A stretch of 64,000 bases of DNA from Sinorhizobium sp. A49 (GTDB lineage: Bacteria; Pseudomonadota; Alphaproteobacteria; Rhizobiales; Rhizobiaceae): assembly GCF_002002725.1 (NCBI RefSeq), contig NZ_MUNW01000064.1, positions 124,001-188,000 on the forward strand, given 5' to 3'. Positions 27,623-37,681 of this stretch are shown one piece after another. Both the position numbers and the translations under genes were made by a program. Positions within the stretch are counted from its first letter, which is position 1; the number at the start of each line of letters is the position of its first letter. The notes beneath the pieces are model-generated. The model was not told where the DNA came from. It made no database searches and worked only from the letters and a program-made list of their open reading frames with translations.

Positions 27623-28576
27623 ATGAGTGGACGGAACCGCAGGATCGATCCGAGAGAGTTGAAGCGCCTTTCGATCCTCGAGCCACAGAAATCGCTTGGC
27701 GCGATAGCGGTCGATTGGGCGATCATCGCGGCGGCCATCGCCGCCAGCGAATTTTCCGGCAATATCCTCGTCTATCTGCTGGCCGTGGTCGTGATTGCCG
27801 GCCGCATGCACGCATTCGGTTGCCTCGTTCACGAGGCGGCGCACTACCGCATCATCAGGAACCGCAGGCTCAGCGACTGGATGAGCGACCTGCTGCTTGC
27901 CTGGCCGATGCTCGCAACCGTCGACGGATACCGGCAAAACCATCTGGCGCATCACCAGCATGCCAACACCGACGACGATCCGGACTGGACGGCCAAGCTC
28001 GGCATGGCGCAGTTCACCTTTCCGCAGAAGATCGCGCGCGGCGTGATGCAACTGCTCGGTTACCTCGTCGCCGTCAACTCGATCCGCGACATGGTGCATA
28101 TGGCCAAGCGCATGTCGAAGAACGATCGTTCGACACGAGGTTACAAGATGCTGCGCCTCGGCTTCTATATCGCCGCCGCGGCCATCTTCAGCCTTCTCGG
28201 TATCTGGCGCGAATTCGCACTCTATTGGCTGGTGCCGTTCTTCACCGTCTTCTGCCTGTTCCTTTATGTGCGCAGCGTGGCGGAGCATTTTGGCAGTCTG
28301 GATTATAGCGACGAGCTGACGAGTTCACGCACGGTCTATCCGCACGCCTGGGAAAGGCTGTTCTTCGCCCCACACAACATCAACTACCATCTGGAGCATC
28401 ACCTCTATCCCGGCGTGCCGTTCTACAACCTGCCCGAACTGCACGCGATCCTGATGCGCGACAAGACCTATGCGGACAAGGCGCACATCACCCGCGGCTA
28501 CACGACCGGGCTGCCGGCCGAATGCTTTTCTCCCAGCGCGCCGCTGCTGCCCAGCCATCATCCTGTCAGCTACTGA
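27623..28576 (+). CDS. Membrane fatty-acid desaturase family protein
   Basis: 317 residues. The three histidine boxes of membrane di-iron desaturases are present: HEAAH at about residue 70, HLAHHQH at about 107, and HNINYHLEHH around 250-259, with four or so membrane helices between them. The position and spacing fit the acyl-lipid desaturase/DesA-type FA_desaturase family, and related enzymes hydroxylate or desaturate membrane lipids. I chose ATG 27623; the frame is open to a TTG at 27560 without a ribosome site. Convergent with the XRE regulator. Substrate unknown (acyl chain, sphingolipid or carotenoid are all possible). Confidence 0.87.
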   Translation: MSGRNRRIDPRELKRLSILEPQKSLGAIAVDWAIIAAAIAASEFSGNILVYLLAVVVIAGRMHAFGCLVHEAAHYRIIRNRRLSDWMSDLLLAWPMLATVDGYRQNHLAHHQHANTDDDPDWTAKLGMAQFTFPQKIARGVMQLLGYLVAVNSIRDMVHMAKRMSKNDRSTRGYKMLRLGFYIAAAAIFSLLGIWREFALYWLVPFFTVFCLFLYVRSVAEHFGSLDYSDELTSSRTVYPHAWERLFFAPHNINYHLEHHLYPGVPFYNLPELHAILMRDKTYADKAHITRGYTTGLPAECFSPSAPLLPSHHPVSY

Positions 28577-28589
28577 ACGTCTCGCCTGT

Positions 28590-29999
28590 TCACTGAAAAT
28601 CGAAGACGCTGAGCCCCGTCACCATCTCGTCGAGCCCGAGCGGGCGCGTCACGGGCGGCTCGGCGCGTGCAAGACAGCCCTGGCGTTCGCAGAGGCGACA
28701 AGCCGCGCCGATGGCGACCGCCGGTGTACGCGCCGCACCATAGACCACCTCTTCGGCAAAGGACGCTTCGCATCCAATCAACACAGCAGTGCGGCGAACC
28801 CGCTCTTCGAAGCCTGCCTGCGGGCCATCGAGCGTGCGCGACACGGTCAGAAAAGTCAGTCCCTCCGTTGTCTCCACACGGTCGACCAGGATCTGCCCCG
28901 GCACCGAGAAGGCGGCATGTATGTTGAGTTTCGGACAACCGCCTCCGAACCGCGCCTGCGGGAAGCCCGATGCGCCGGAACGACGGAGCCGGTGCCCGGC
29001 ATTGTCGATTTCCATCAGGAAGAACGGAACGCCGGCGGCCCCCGGCCGCTGCAGCATCGTCAGCCGATTTGCGGCCTGCTCGAACGACACCTGGAAACGT
29101 GCCCGTAGCACGTCGATATCGTATCTCGCCCGCAGCGCTGCCGCATGGAACGCCCCATAGGGCATTATCAGCGCATGGGCGGCATAGCGGGCAAGCTCGA
29201 AGCGGCCGATTCGCCGTGCTTCGGCGGTCGACAGGCGCAGCGTCTCCAGTTCCTGGACGATCGCCTCGTGACAGGCGATCGAAGCAGCCTCCATGGCGAT
29301 CTCGCGCAACTGGTCATAGGGCGACAGGCGCTCGGAGATGAACAATCGCATCGAATGCCGATCGAAGCGGCGGCGCAGATTGGGCATGGCGTGCACAGGC
29401 AGGTTGCGCACGACAAGGCCATGCTCCTTCTTCAGCCAGGCCTTGAGCGCACCGATCAGATCGTCGCCCGGTGAAAGCACCCCATGAAACGCTTCGGCCA
29501 CCTCCTCGATCCGGGCGAAGTGATTGGGTCTGGCTTCCAGCGTCTCGCGCACCTCGTCCATCGGCAGGCGTGTTCCCGACAGTGCTTCCATGTGTCCCTG
29601 CCCGGCCAGGAGTTCGGCCAGATCCTTCAACCGCGCCGCCTGCTCGCGATAGGCCCGGTAAAGCTTGACGACACCGCCGGCGGCATTGGGCGCCGCCTCG
29701 GCCACCTCGATCAGCTCCTGATCCCCCGGCAGTTCCGCCGCCAGCAGCGGATCGGCGAAGACCTCGCGCAATTGTGCCAGCCCACCGCCCGTTTCGCCCT
29801 GCAGTTCCTCGAGATCGACCTTGTAGACCGATGCGAGCTTCAGAAGCAGCTGGACGGTCAGCGGCCGCTGATTGCGCTCGATCAGATTGAGGTAGGACGG
29901 CGAGATGCCAAGCGCTTCCGCCATGGCCGTCTGCGTCAGCGACAGCCCGTTGCGGATGCGGCGGACGCGTGGCCCGGCAAAGATCTTGTTCTCAGCCAT
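28590..29999 (-). CDS. XRE/ImmA-type short-chain acyl-CoA regulator (RamB-like)
   Basis: 469 residues. N-terminal XRE helix-turn-helix (LSLTQTAMAEALGISPSYLNLIERNQRP, residues about 18-45), then an ImmA/IrrE-like central domain (HEAIVQELETL) and a C-terminal DUF2083-type domain with Cys residues (GCPKLNIHAAF; CRLCERQGCLARAEPP). This is the architecture of RamB and PrpC-type regulators that sense acyl-CoAs and control acetate, propionate or glyoxylate genes. It is divergent from aceA (isocitrate lyase), so control of aceA is very likely. The shared 229-bp region has several TTTACA repeats that may be its operator. Confidence 0.9.
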   Translation of the reverse strand: MAENKIFAGPRVRRIRNGLSLTQTAMAEALGISPSYLNLIERNQRPLTVQLLLKLASVYKVDLEELQGETGGGLAQLREVFADPLLAAELPGDQELIEVAEAAPNAAGGVVKLYRAYREQAARLKDLAELLAGQGHMEALSGTRLPMDEVRETLEARPNHFARIEEVAEAFHGVLSPGDDLIGALKAWLKKEHGLVVRNLPVHAMPNLRRRFDRHSMRLFISERLSPYDQLREIAMEAASIACHEAIVQELETLRLSTAEARRIGRFELARYAAHALIMPYGAFHAAALRARYDIDVLRARFQVSFEQAANRLTMLQRPGAAGVPFFLMEIDNAGHRLRRSGASGFPQARFGGGCPKLNIHAAFSVPGQILVDRVETTEGLTFLTVSRTLDGPQAGFEERVRRTAVLIGCEASFAEEVVYGAARTPAVAIGAACRLCERQGCLARAEPPVTRPLGLDEMVTGLSVFDFQ

Positions 30000-30010
30000 T
30001 TGTCACTACC

Positions 30011-30059
30011 TTTACAATCCTGACATCGATCGAGGATTTACAGAATTTACAAATTTACT
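30011..30059. promoter_or_regulatory. TTTACA repeat cluster between regulator gene and aceA
   Basis: TTTACA occurs at 30011, 30037 and 30046, with TTTACT at 30054; the last three are spaced 9 and 8 bp apart in one orientation. An inverted copy, TGTAAA, is at 30144-30149, nearer aceA. They are likely binding sites for the divergent RamB-like regulator (inference). Confidence 0.45.
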
Positions 30060-30228
30060 GCGCACCACTGTCAAACGCAAGACAAGATAACCCTTTTGAA
30101 ACAGCTAAAACGGTAATTCCTGTGGCCCTGTTGCGCAGCGCAATGTAAAAACTGTCACATCAACTCGAAGACAAAGGAAGCCATAAGACAAAAGTCGAAT
30201 GGTGGATGAGTTCCAGCAGGAGGATGTA

Positions 30229-31518
<1,290 letters not shown>

Positions 31519-31524
31519 AGAGCC

Positions 31525-31559
31525 GGGGAGCGTGGCAATCCCTGCCCGCCGCGCTCCCC
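31525..31559 (+). repeat. Inverted repeat between aceA and small downstream gene
   Basis: GGGGAGCG/CGCTCCCC (31525-31532 with 31552-31559) starts six bases after the aceA stop. No U-tract follows, so it is more likely a 3'-end stabiliser or weak pause site than a full terminator. Confidence 0.45.
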
Positions 31560-31600
31560 ATGCAACCCTAGAGAAACCGCCGACACCAAGGAGAACTCCA

Positions 31601-31840
31601 ATGACAGTTCAGACACGCGTCAAGGAACGGGCCGAGGAACAGTCTTCGGCCATGACCCCGGACCAGCAGGCGGCGATCCGCATGGTCGCCAACGACCTGC
31701 ACCGCCTCAACCAGGCCGTCATGAAAGCCGTCGACGCCGGCGTCTCGGTCGAGCTCGTGCGCTCGGCCCGCCATCATGGCGGCGAAGGCAACTGGGGCGA
31801 CCTGTTGATCCCCGTCATCGTCACCCAGGGACGGGCATGA
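31601..31840 (+). CDS. Small hypothetical protein downstream of aceA
   Basis: 79 residues: soluble, helical start (MTVQTRVKERAEEQSSAMT) then a compact region with VANDLHRLNQAVMKAVDAGVS and HHGGEGNWGDLLIPVI. It has an AAGGAG site 8 bp before the ATG and sits 82 bp after aceA on the same strand, so it is probably cotranscribed. I do not recognise a named domain. Possibly a modulator of the glyoxylate shunt, by position only. Confidence 0.7.
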   Translation: MTVQTRVKERAEEQSSAMTPDQQAAIRMVANDLHRLNQAVMKAVDAGVSVELVRSARHHGGEGNWGDLLIPVIVTQGRA

Positions 31841-32112
31841 TGATGGCGCTTGCGGCAGCGGTCACGCTCATCGCGTCTCTTTGCACGGCCGGTCCGGGCG
31901 CAGGGTCGCGGCGAATGATACCAATCGTTGCCGCCGGTCGCCGTCCATACGCGTAGCACGCCCAACCGATACACCTTTAACGGGAATCAGCCGGCGGAAA
32001 TGTCGGCTGTTCGCTTTTCAGCCCCCGATCTGCGCCGCAAAATACCATTTCAAGTTGCCTAGAATGCGAGCCTCGCCTATATTAGCTGCGACTATTGCGA
32101 GCGGGGGCGCGC

Positions 32113-33219
32113 ATGTTGCAGCCGGGACATTCCGGAACGGAAGAGCTGACTGACCTGATCTACGGCGCCGCCTTCGGCGAGTGCAGCTGGCAGGACTTTC
32201 TCGACCGGTTGGCCAATACGCTGCCCAACGGCCGATCAGCGCTGCACTATCACGATCTGGCAACACCCCGCAGCTATGTCCCTTCCGTCTCCGGGTTTGA
32301 CGCCGAGGATATCGAGCAGTTCAACCAGCATTTTGCTGCGGTCAATCCCTGGATCCCAAAGGCGATGCTCGTGCCCACAGGCCAGGGCATCTGCGGGGAG
32401 CAGATCGTCGCGCGCGGCGAGCTGATCAAATCCGAATTCTATAACGACTGGCTGAAGCGACAGACCGGATGCGAGACCAGTGTCGGCGTGACGATCATCA
32501 GAAGCGCAACCCGAACCTTCATGCTCTCGACCTGCACCTCATCGACAGATGCCGACCTCAATCAGCGGGCCGCCGAGCAATATACGTATCTGGCGCCGCA
32601 CTTGAAACGGGCTTTCGATCTCCTGCGCAAGCGCGACATGTTTGCGCCCGGGCATGGCGAAGGCCGGGATTTGCTCGATAGCGTCGGCGTCGGCGTGATC
32701 TATGTCACCGAAAATCTCCGGATCCGCTCGATGAACGCGTGCGCCGAGCGCATGATCTCCAACAATGCGCCTCTTCGGATATCGCCGGGTGGGCGTGTGA
32801 CGTTGCCGAGCACGGGATCGGCAGCCGCTCTCGAATTATTGTCCTTGCGGATCAATACCCATGCGGAGCCGCATGTCTCCCTCGTCAGGGCCACAGATGG
32901 CGCGGCCTATCGTGTCACGCTGGTGCGGCTGCGGTCCGATGTCTTCGTCGAACTGCTCAACGGACCAACGGTCGCAATCCTAATCGAACCGGCAACGTCT
33001 CTGCTGCCGGAAGAGCGGCGCGAACATCTCAAGGACATTCACGGCCTGACACCGGCCGAAGTTCGCATCGCCTCCGGGCTTGCCGCGGGACTGTCGCTCC
33101 GGGAGATGGCGCAGGCGAACGGTGTCAGCTACGAGACCATCCGCACGCAGCTGAAGAGCATCTACACCAAGACCGAGGTGAACTCGCAGGCAGCGCTCGT
33201 CAGCCTGTTGATGCGCTGA
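32113..33219 (+). CDS. LuxR-type (GerE domain) transcriptional regulator
   Basis: 368 residues. The C-terminal helix-turn-helix is clear (LTPAEVRIASGLAAGLSLREMA, then VSYETIRTQLKSIYTKTEV). The N-terminal 300 residues are unlike autoinducer domains; the middle part (about 185-290, LLDSVGVGVIYVTENLRIRSMNACAERMI) looks PAS-like. This architecture is common in rhizobial stand-alone regulators of unknown signal. ATG 32113 is preferred over TTG 32095; ribosome site GCGGGGGCG is weak. Convergent with the LysR gene at 33225. Target unknown. Confidence 0.82.
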   Translation: MLQPGHSGTEELTDLIYGAAFGECSWQDFLDRLANTLPNGRSALHYHDLATPRSYVPSVSGFDAEDIEQFNQHFAAVNPWIPKAMLVPTGQGICGEQIVARGELIKSEFYNDWLKRQTGCETSVGVTIIRSATRTFMLSTCTSSTDADLNQRAAEQYTYLAPHLKRAFDLLRKRDMFAPGHGEGRDLLDSVGVGVIYVTENLRIRSMNACAERMISNNAPLRISPGGRVTLPSTGSAAALELLSLRINTHAEPHVSLVRATDGAAYRVTLVRLRSDVFVELLNGPTVAILIEPATSLLPEERREHLKDIHGLTPAEVRIASGLAAGLSLREMAQANGVSYETIRTQLKSIYTKTEVNSQAALVSLLMR

Positions 33220-33224
33220 CTTTT

Positions 33225-34085
33225 TCAGCTGCGGCGCGGGCGTTTTCCGGCGAAGATGTCGGCGTGGCTCTTCAGCAGCTTTGTCATGCGATCGACGACC
33301 GTGCGGATTTCCTGGCGGTGGCGATCCTCGTTGTTCATGACGATCCATTGGCGATGCCGAAGCGCTGGAATCTCCTCGCCCATCCGCTCCAGCAACGGGT
33401 CGAGGTCACCGACGAAACAGGGCAGCACGGCGCAACCGGCACCGGCGCGTGCAAGGTCGAGCAAGGAGCGAGGCCGCGTCACCGTCGCCACGATGCGACC
33501 GGTCGCGTGCTCATGCGGCCAACGCAGATAGGCCGAAATCGCATCCTCCTCGCTGACAGCGAGCCATCTGCTATTTGACGCCGGCAATGCATTCTTCTGT
33601 CGATAGGCGGCATAGGCGACGTCGCCCACCGGGCGGGCAGCCAGGTAGCTTTCCTCCGGCTCGAAGGCGCGGATGCCGATATCGCTCTCGCGATAGGCAA
33701 GGTTTGCACGCGTCTCTCCGACATTGATCGCCAGGCTGAAGCCGTCACGCTCGGTACAGAGCGCCGGAAAATTCTCGGCAAGCAGCCAAGATACCCAGGT
33801 TCCCGCGGTGATGCGAACGACCGCCCCCTCGCCTTCCCGTCGCCAGCTCTCGACGCGGCGGGCGGCAGCCTCCATCTCCTCGAGCTGTTCGAACAGCAAT
33901 TGCCCGTCGCCGGTCAGCTGATAGCCGGTCTGGCTGCGCACGAACAGGCTGCGCCCGGTGCGCTCCTCGATCTCGAGCATGCGCCGGCCGACGGTTGCCG
34001 GGCTGAAGCCCAGCGCCTGCGCGGCTCCCGTCAGGCCGCCGGTACGCGCAACACTCATGAAGCAGCGGTAGATATCCCAATCCAT
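33225..34085 (-). CDS. LysR-family transcriptional regulator
   Basis: 286 residues. Winged helix MDWDIYRCFMSVARTGGLTGAAQALGFSPATVGRRMLEIEE at the N-terminus; the effector-binding part is short and diverged (VVRITAGTWVSWLLAENFPAL). An in-frame ATG at 34094 (MKDMDWD) is an equal alternative. The five-base gap to the LuxR-type gene is convergent. A small divergent ORF lies upstream at 34168. Target and inducer unknown. Confidence 0.85.
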   Translation of the reverse strand: MDWDIYRCFMSVARTGGLTGAAQALGFSPATVGRRMLEIEERTGRSLFVRSQTGYQLTGDGQLLFEQLEEMEAAARRVESWRREGEGAVVRITAGTWVSWLLAENFPALCTERDGFSLAINVGETRANLAYRESDIGIRAFEPEESYLAARPVGDVAYAAYRQKNALPASNSRWLAVSEEDAISAYLRWPHEHATGRIVATVTRPRSLLDLARAGAGCAVLPCFVGDLDPLLERMGEEIPALRHRQWIVMNNEDRHRQEIRTVVDRMTKLLKSHADIFAGKRPRRS

Positions 34086-34167
34086 GTCTTTCATGAATGA
34101 AAAACATAAGGCGATCTCTTGCGTATGTAAAACAGCTTTTGCTGCATAAAAGAGAGGATGCCACTCG

Positions 34168-34395
34168 ATGAGGAGCATCACCATGGAAACGCTGGCAATG
34201 GCCTATCTGGCCGATATGACGATGAAGAGCCGCCGCTGGGACGAGCATTTCGACCCAAAGCCGCCGGGCTGGTTGCGGAGGATGCTTCGCCGCTGCATAG
34301 CCGCGTTTGCGGCAAGCAGAAAGGTTGAACGCACCGAGGAGACTGCTCAAACGAAATGCACCGCGCAACCGGTGTGTTGCGCGGTGCAGTGCTAG
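34168..34395 (+). CDS. Small Arg/Cys-rich ORF, uncertain
   Basis: 75 codons (or 70 from the second ATG at 34183): METLAMAYLADMTMKSRRWDEHFDPKPPGW then a basic helix LRRMLRRCIAAFAAS and a Cys-containing tail. GAGGAGCATCACC precedes ATG 34183, a reasonable ribosome site. It is divergent from the LysR gene, a usual place for a LysR target. The tail overlaps a 12-bp inverted repeat. No family recognised; may be spurious. Confidence 0.4.
   Translation: MRSITMETLAMAYLADMTMKSRRWDEHFDPKPPGWLRRMLRRCIAAFAASRKVERTEETAQTKCTAQPVCCAVQC
34357..34388. repeat. 12-bp perfect inverted repeat downstream of mcpZ
   Basis: TGCACCGCGCAA and TTGCGCGGTGCA (34357-34368 with 34377-34388), 8-nt loop. It lies between the mcpZ stop (34425, leftward) and the small ORF's end. 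There is no T-run on either side, but the stem is strong enough to block or stabilise transcripts from both directions. Confidence 0.6.
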
Positions 34396-34424
34396 GATGA
34401 CATAGTCGTCGCCGTTCTGGCCGA

Positions 34425-36950
34425 TCAGGCCGCGCGGTAAGCGTGGATATCGGCCGTTTCCGGCTCCAGCCGGAACTGCTCGACCAGCATCATCAGCGTG
34501 TCGGCCTGGTTGGAAAGCGCCAGACTTGTCGCGGTCGCCTCTTCTACCATCGAGGCGTTCTGCTGCGTCATCTGATCCATCTGGTTGACCGAACCATTGA
34601 CCTCGTTGAGCGCCACGGCCTGGTCTCGGCTGGCAGTCGCGATCATCTCCACATGCTGGCTGACGGTGACGATCTGGGCGCTGATCGAAGCCAGAACGGC
34701 GCCGGTTTCCTTGACGAGCAACGAACCGGAATTGACTTCGTCGGTCGACTTGTTGATGAGGCCCTTGATTTCGCGGGCCGCCTCGGCCGAGCGCTGCGCC
34801 AGTTCGCGCACTTCCTGCGCCACCACCGCGAAGCCCTTGCCGGCTTCGCCAGCGCGTGCCGCCTCGATGCCCGCGTTCAGCGCCAAGAGGTTGGTCTGGA
34901 AGGCGATGTCGTCGATGACCTCGATGATCTGCTCGATCTGGCGTGACGCCTCTTCGATGCGTCCCATGGCGGCGATCGCGTTGGTGACGACGGTTGCCGA
35001 GCTGTCGGCGCTCTTCTTCGTCTGGGTGACGGCGACATTGGCCTCGTTCGCACGCTCTGCCGAAGACCGGACCGTCACGGTGATCTGGTCGACGGCGGCC
35101 GCCGTCTCTTCGAGCGAGGCGGCCTGAGCTTCCGTCCGCTTCGACAAGGAATCCGCGGCGTGATGCATGTCGGCGCCACTCTGCTGGATCGCCTGTGCAT
35201 TGCCGCGGATCTGCGCCAGCGTGTCCTGCAGGCGGATCAGCGAGCCGTTGAAGTCGGTGCGCAGCTGCTCGAGGCGGCCATGGAACGGGATGTCGATCTG
35301 ACGCGACAGGTCGCCCTGTGCCAGACGGCCGAGGCCGGCGGCGAGTTCGCTGACGGCAAGATCGATCTGGCGATCGAGTTCGCGCTTCTCGGCATCATTG
35401 CGGGTGCGCTCGATCTCGGCGCGGGCGCGCTGTTCTTCGCTTTCGGCCTCGATACGCACCTTGGAGAGCGCATTTTCCTTGAACACGCCAAGGGCGCGCG
35501 CCATGTCGCCGATTTCGTCCTGGCGGGCGTCGCCGTCAATGGACGTGTCGAGGCGGCCGTCTGCCAGGCGACGCATGGCGGCGGTGATCTGGCCGATCGG
35601 CTTCTTCAGCGTCAGCGTCAGAGCAATGCCGGCAAGCAGCGCGATGACGACGCCTGCGACGGTGGCGGCAACGGAGATCTGGTTTGCTTCCTGGCGCTCG
35701 GTGCCGGCGGCAACCTTCTGCTGTTCTGCAAAGCCGGTGAGATCGCTCCAGATCTGGTTGATCGACTGGCCGGCGGCGTCGAAATCGGCGGTCCGCTTCA
35801 CGGTGATTTCGACCAGCGATGCCGCGTCCTTCTTCATCACGGTGATGATCGGCATCAGCGTATCGGCAATCGCGTCGAAAGATGCGCCGTCGCTGGCGAC
35901 ACCACGCAAGGTCGCCATGTTCTGCTGAACCGCCAGGAACTTGTCGAGCAGCTTCTGTCGGTTGCTTTCCGTCGTCGACCCCATGAAGGTTGCGGCGGAG
36001 ATCTGGATGTCGGTGATCGAGCTTGAAAGCCGGCGTGTGGCCGTCAGAACGGATTCGGTGCTGACGATCAACTGGTCGAGTTCGGCGAAGATCCGCGTGG
36101 CATCGCGCATCTTGCCGACCGACGCCGCTTCAAGACGGAAGCTCGCAGTGCGGAAGCGGTCGACGTATTTCGAAATACCGGCCAGCGTTTCCGGACCGGC
36201 GGGCGCTTTCAAAAGTGCGCCGATCTCGCTCGATGCGGAGGTGATCGTCTCGGTCAGCGACTTCTCGTCCTTCGGCAGCAACCGGAAGATGTCGCGCTCG
36301 GTGCGGCCGATCATCGGGAACCGTTCCTTGACGGCCTTGAGCTTGTCCTCGACCGTTGTCGCCTTGGCGACTTCAGTGCCGAACTCGTTGAAGAAACGGC
36401 TGGCGCGCATCAGCTTTTCGGCTTCGCGCAGCATGGTCTTGGCGGCGTTCTCGTTCTTGCGCACGGCATATTGCAGCCGGTTGGACTCGTCGTTGATCTT
36501 GGCGCGCTCGACCAGCAGCGCATCGAGGTTCGCTGTCATCGCGGCGCGCATTTCCTGCTCGCCGACATGCAGCTTCCAGAGCCCGTCGATGCGGGTTTCG
36601 ATGTCGTTGGTTGCGGCGATCGCCGCCGTCAATTCGTCCTGGCCGTTCTGGCCGGCGACCTGTGCGGCGGTGTCGGCAAGGATTTCCTTCTGCGCGGCGA
36701 TCTTGCCTTGCAAGGCGTCGCGGGTTTCCTCGGTGGTCGAGTGCAGGAAATTGTTCATCCCCGCATAGACGTCCTTGAACCCGCTCAGCGTCTGCAGGAC
36801 GCTGTTTGAAATCTCCATCCGGCCCTGAAGCAGGCCGGACGCATAAAGACCGGTAATGCCGACGGCACAGATGCTGACGACGAAGGGCAGAATGAAGAAA
36901 AGGACCTTCGTCTGGATCTTGAAACGGGCAAGAATTCTATCGATGAACAT
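34425..36950 (-). CDS. mcpZ: Methyl-accepting chemotaxis protein (McpZ-like)
   Basis: 841 residues, large for a chemoreceptor. Membrane helices at about 15-37 and 425-447 enclose a nearly 390-residue periplasmic helical sensor. HAMP follows (KKPIGQITAAMRRLADG), a second HAMP-like segment near 545-600, then the signalling domain with the invariant hairpin IDDIAFQTNLLALNAGIEAARAGEAGKGFAVVAQEVRELAQRS near 690. No CheR-binding pentapeptide at the C-terminus. Start at ATG 36950 (MFIDRILARFKIQTKVL). In S. meliloti McpZ lies close to aceA, as here. Ligand unknown. Confidence 0.9.
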   Translation of the reverse strand: MFIDRILARFKIQTKVLFFILPFVVSICAVGITGLYASGLLQGRMEISNSVLQTLSGFKDVYAGMNNFLHSTTEETRDALQGKIAAQKEILADTAAQVAGQNGQDELTAAIAATNDIETRIDGLWKLHVGEQEMRAAMTANLDALLVERAKINDESNRLQYAVRKNENAAKTMLREAEKLMRASRFFNEFGTEVAKATTVEDKLKAVKERFPMIGRTERDIFRLLPKDEKSLTETITSASSEIGALLKAPAGPETLAGISKYVDRFRTASFRLEAASVGKMRDATRIFAELDQLIVSTESVLTATRRLSSSITDIQISAATFMGSTTESNRQKLLDKFLAVQQNMATLRGVASDGASFDAIADTLMPIITVMKKDAASLVEITVKRTADFDAAGQSINQIWSDLTGFAEQQKVAAGTERQEANQISVAATVAGVVIALLAGIALTLTLKKPIGQITAAMRRLADGRLDTSIDGDARQDEIGDMARALGVFKENALSKVRIEAESEEQRARAEIERTRNDAEKRELDRQIDLAVSELAAGLGRLAQGDLSRQIDIPFHGRLEQLRTDFNGSLIRLQDTLAQIRGNAQAIQQSGADMHHAADSLSKRTEAQAASLEETAAAVDQITVTVRSSAERANEANVAVTQTKKSADSSATVVTNAIAAMGRIEEASRQIEQIIEVIDDIAFQTNLLALNAGIEAARAGEAGKGFAVVAQEVRELAQRSAEAAREIKGLINKSTDEVNSGSLLVKETGAVLASISAQIVTVSQHVEMIATASRDQAVALNEVNGSVNQMDQMTQQNASMVEEATATSLALSNQADTLMMLVEQFRLEPETADIHAYRAA

Positions 36951-37303
36951 GGAAAACACCTTGGCTCGCAGCTCGCATTCGCCTCCCCCGGCGGCTCGAA
37001 GCATGTCTCGCCTTTGAGCGTAACCGCCGAAAGGACGAAACGATCGAGAGCCACCCGATGCGCAAACAGGCTGATGTTTTTCGGAAAAATCATGCGGCGC
37101 ACACCGCTAGTCCGTCAGCAATCATTGCGGGACCACGCCACCTCCCCGGTAGCGAAGTCCTGACGGAACTCACTTCGTCGCAATATTCATTTTGAACGAT
37201 TAAAAATTGTATAAGCGCAGAGCACTCGCCAACGAATTTCCGAAGGCGCTCGCGCACTCAAGGCGCGCCAGAGGTTCGGCCGTCACGCGGCCGACCGGCG
37301 GCT
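36951..37303. other. 353-bp region upstream of mcpZ
   Basis: Contains the mcpZ promoter and the 3' flank of a small ORF. An A+T-rich patch lies at 37180-37215. I see no convincing gene, terminator or RNA. Confidence 0.4.
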
Positions 37304-37450
37304 TCAATGCCAAAGGGCCGGAAGCGTTGCGAAGGCAGCGACGGCAAAGAAGGCGAGCAGAGCGATGCGGGTGAGCATCACTCTCTGGGCGCGGCTCTCG
37401 TCGGTGCGAGCGATCGCGATAGCGCGGGGACGACGGCGTGGGTTGTTCAT
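37304..37450 (-). CDS. 48-residue single-helix membrane protein
   Basis: A short ORF read directly from the sequence: it starts MNNPRRRPRAIAIARTDES and ends with a hydrophobic helix (TRIALLAFFAVAAFATLPAL) and WH. The basic N-terminus followed by one helix predicts N-in topology. AAGGACAGG lies about 10 bases upstream of the ATG at 37450. It stands alone between mcpZ and the HI0933-like gene. No family recognised; the ribosome site and clean membrane profile are the support. Confidence 0.5.
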   Translation of the reverse strand: MNNPRRRPRAIAIARTDESRAQRVMLTRIALLAFFAVAAFATLPALWH

Positions 37451-37681
37451 GACATCCTGTCCTTCTCACTGACTAGCAACGATCGGCCCGGATAAACCGG
37501 CTTGCCAGTCCTGATCATATTGCAGCCATGCCGCGGCAGAGAAAAGCCCTAAAAATGGAAACAGTGTGATTTCCGTTTGCGGAACAGTTTTTTCTGACCA
37601 ACCGCCGGCTGTGCCGACATCTGAAGAGGTTCGGGCATATCCGTTAACAATGGCTGAAGCGACGCGCCACAAAACCGGGGA

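Noticed and set aside
31837-31956. A 39-codon ORF starting in ATGA overlap with the small gene after aceA
   Set aside because: It has a signal-like start but no independent ribosome site and an Arg-rich tail; too short and unsupported to call.
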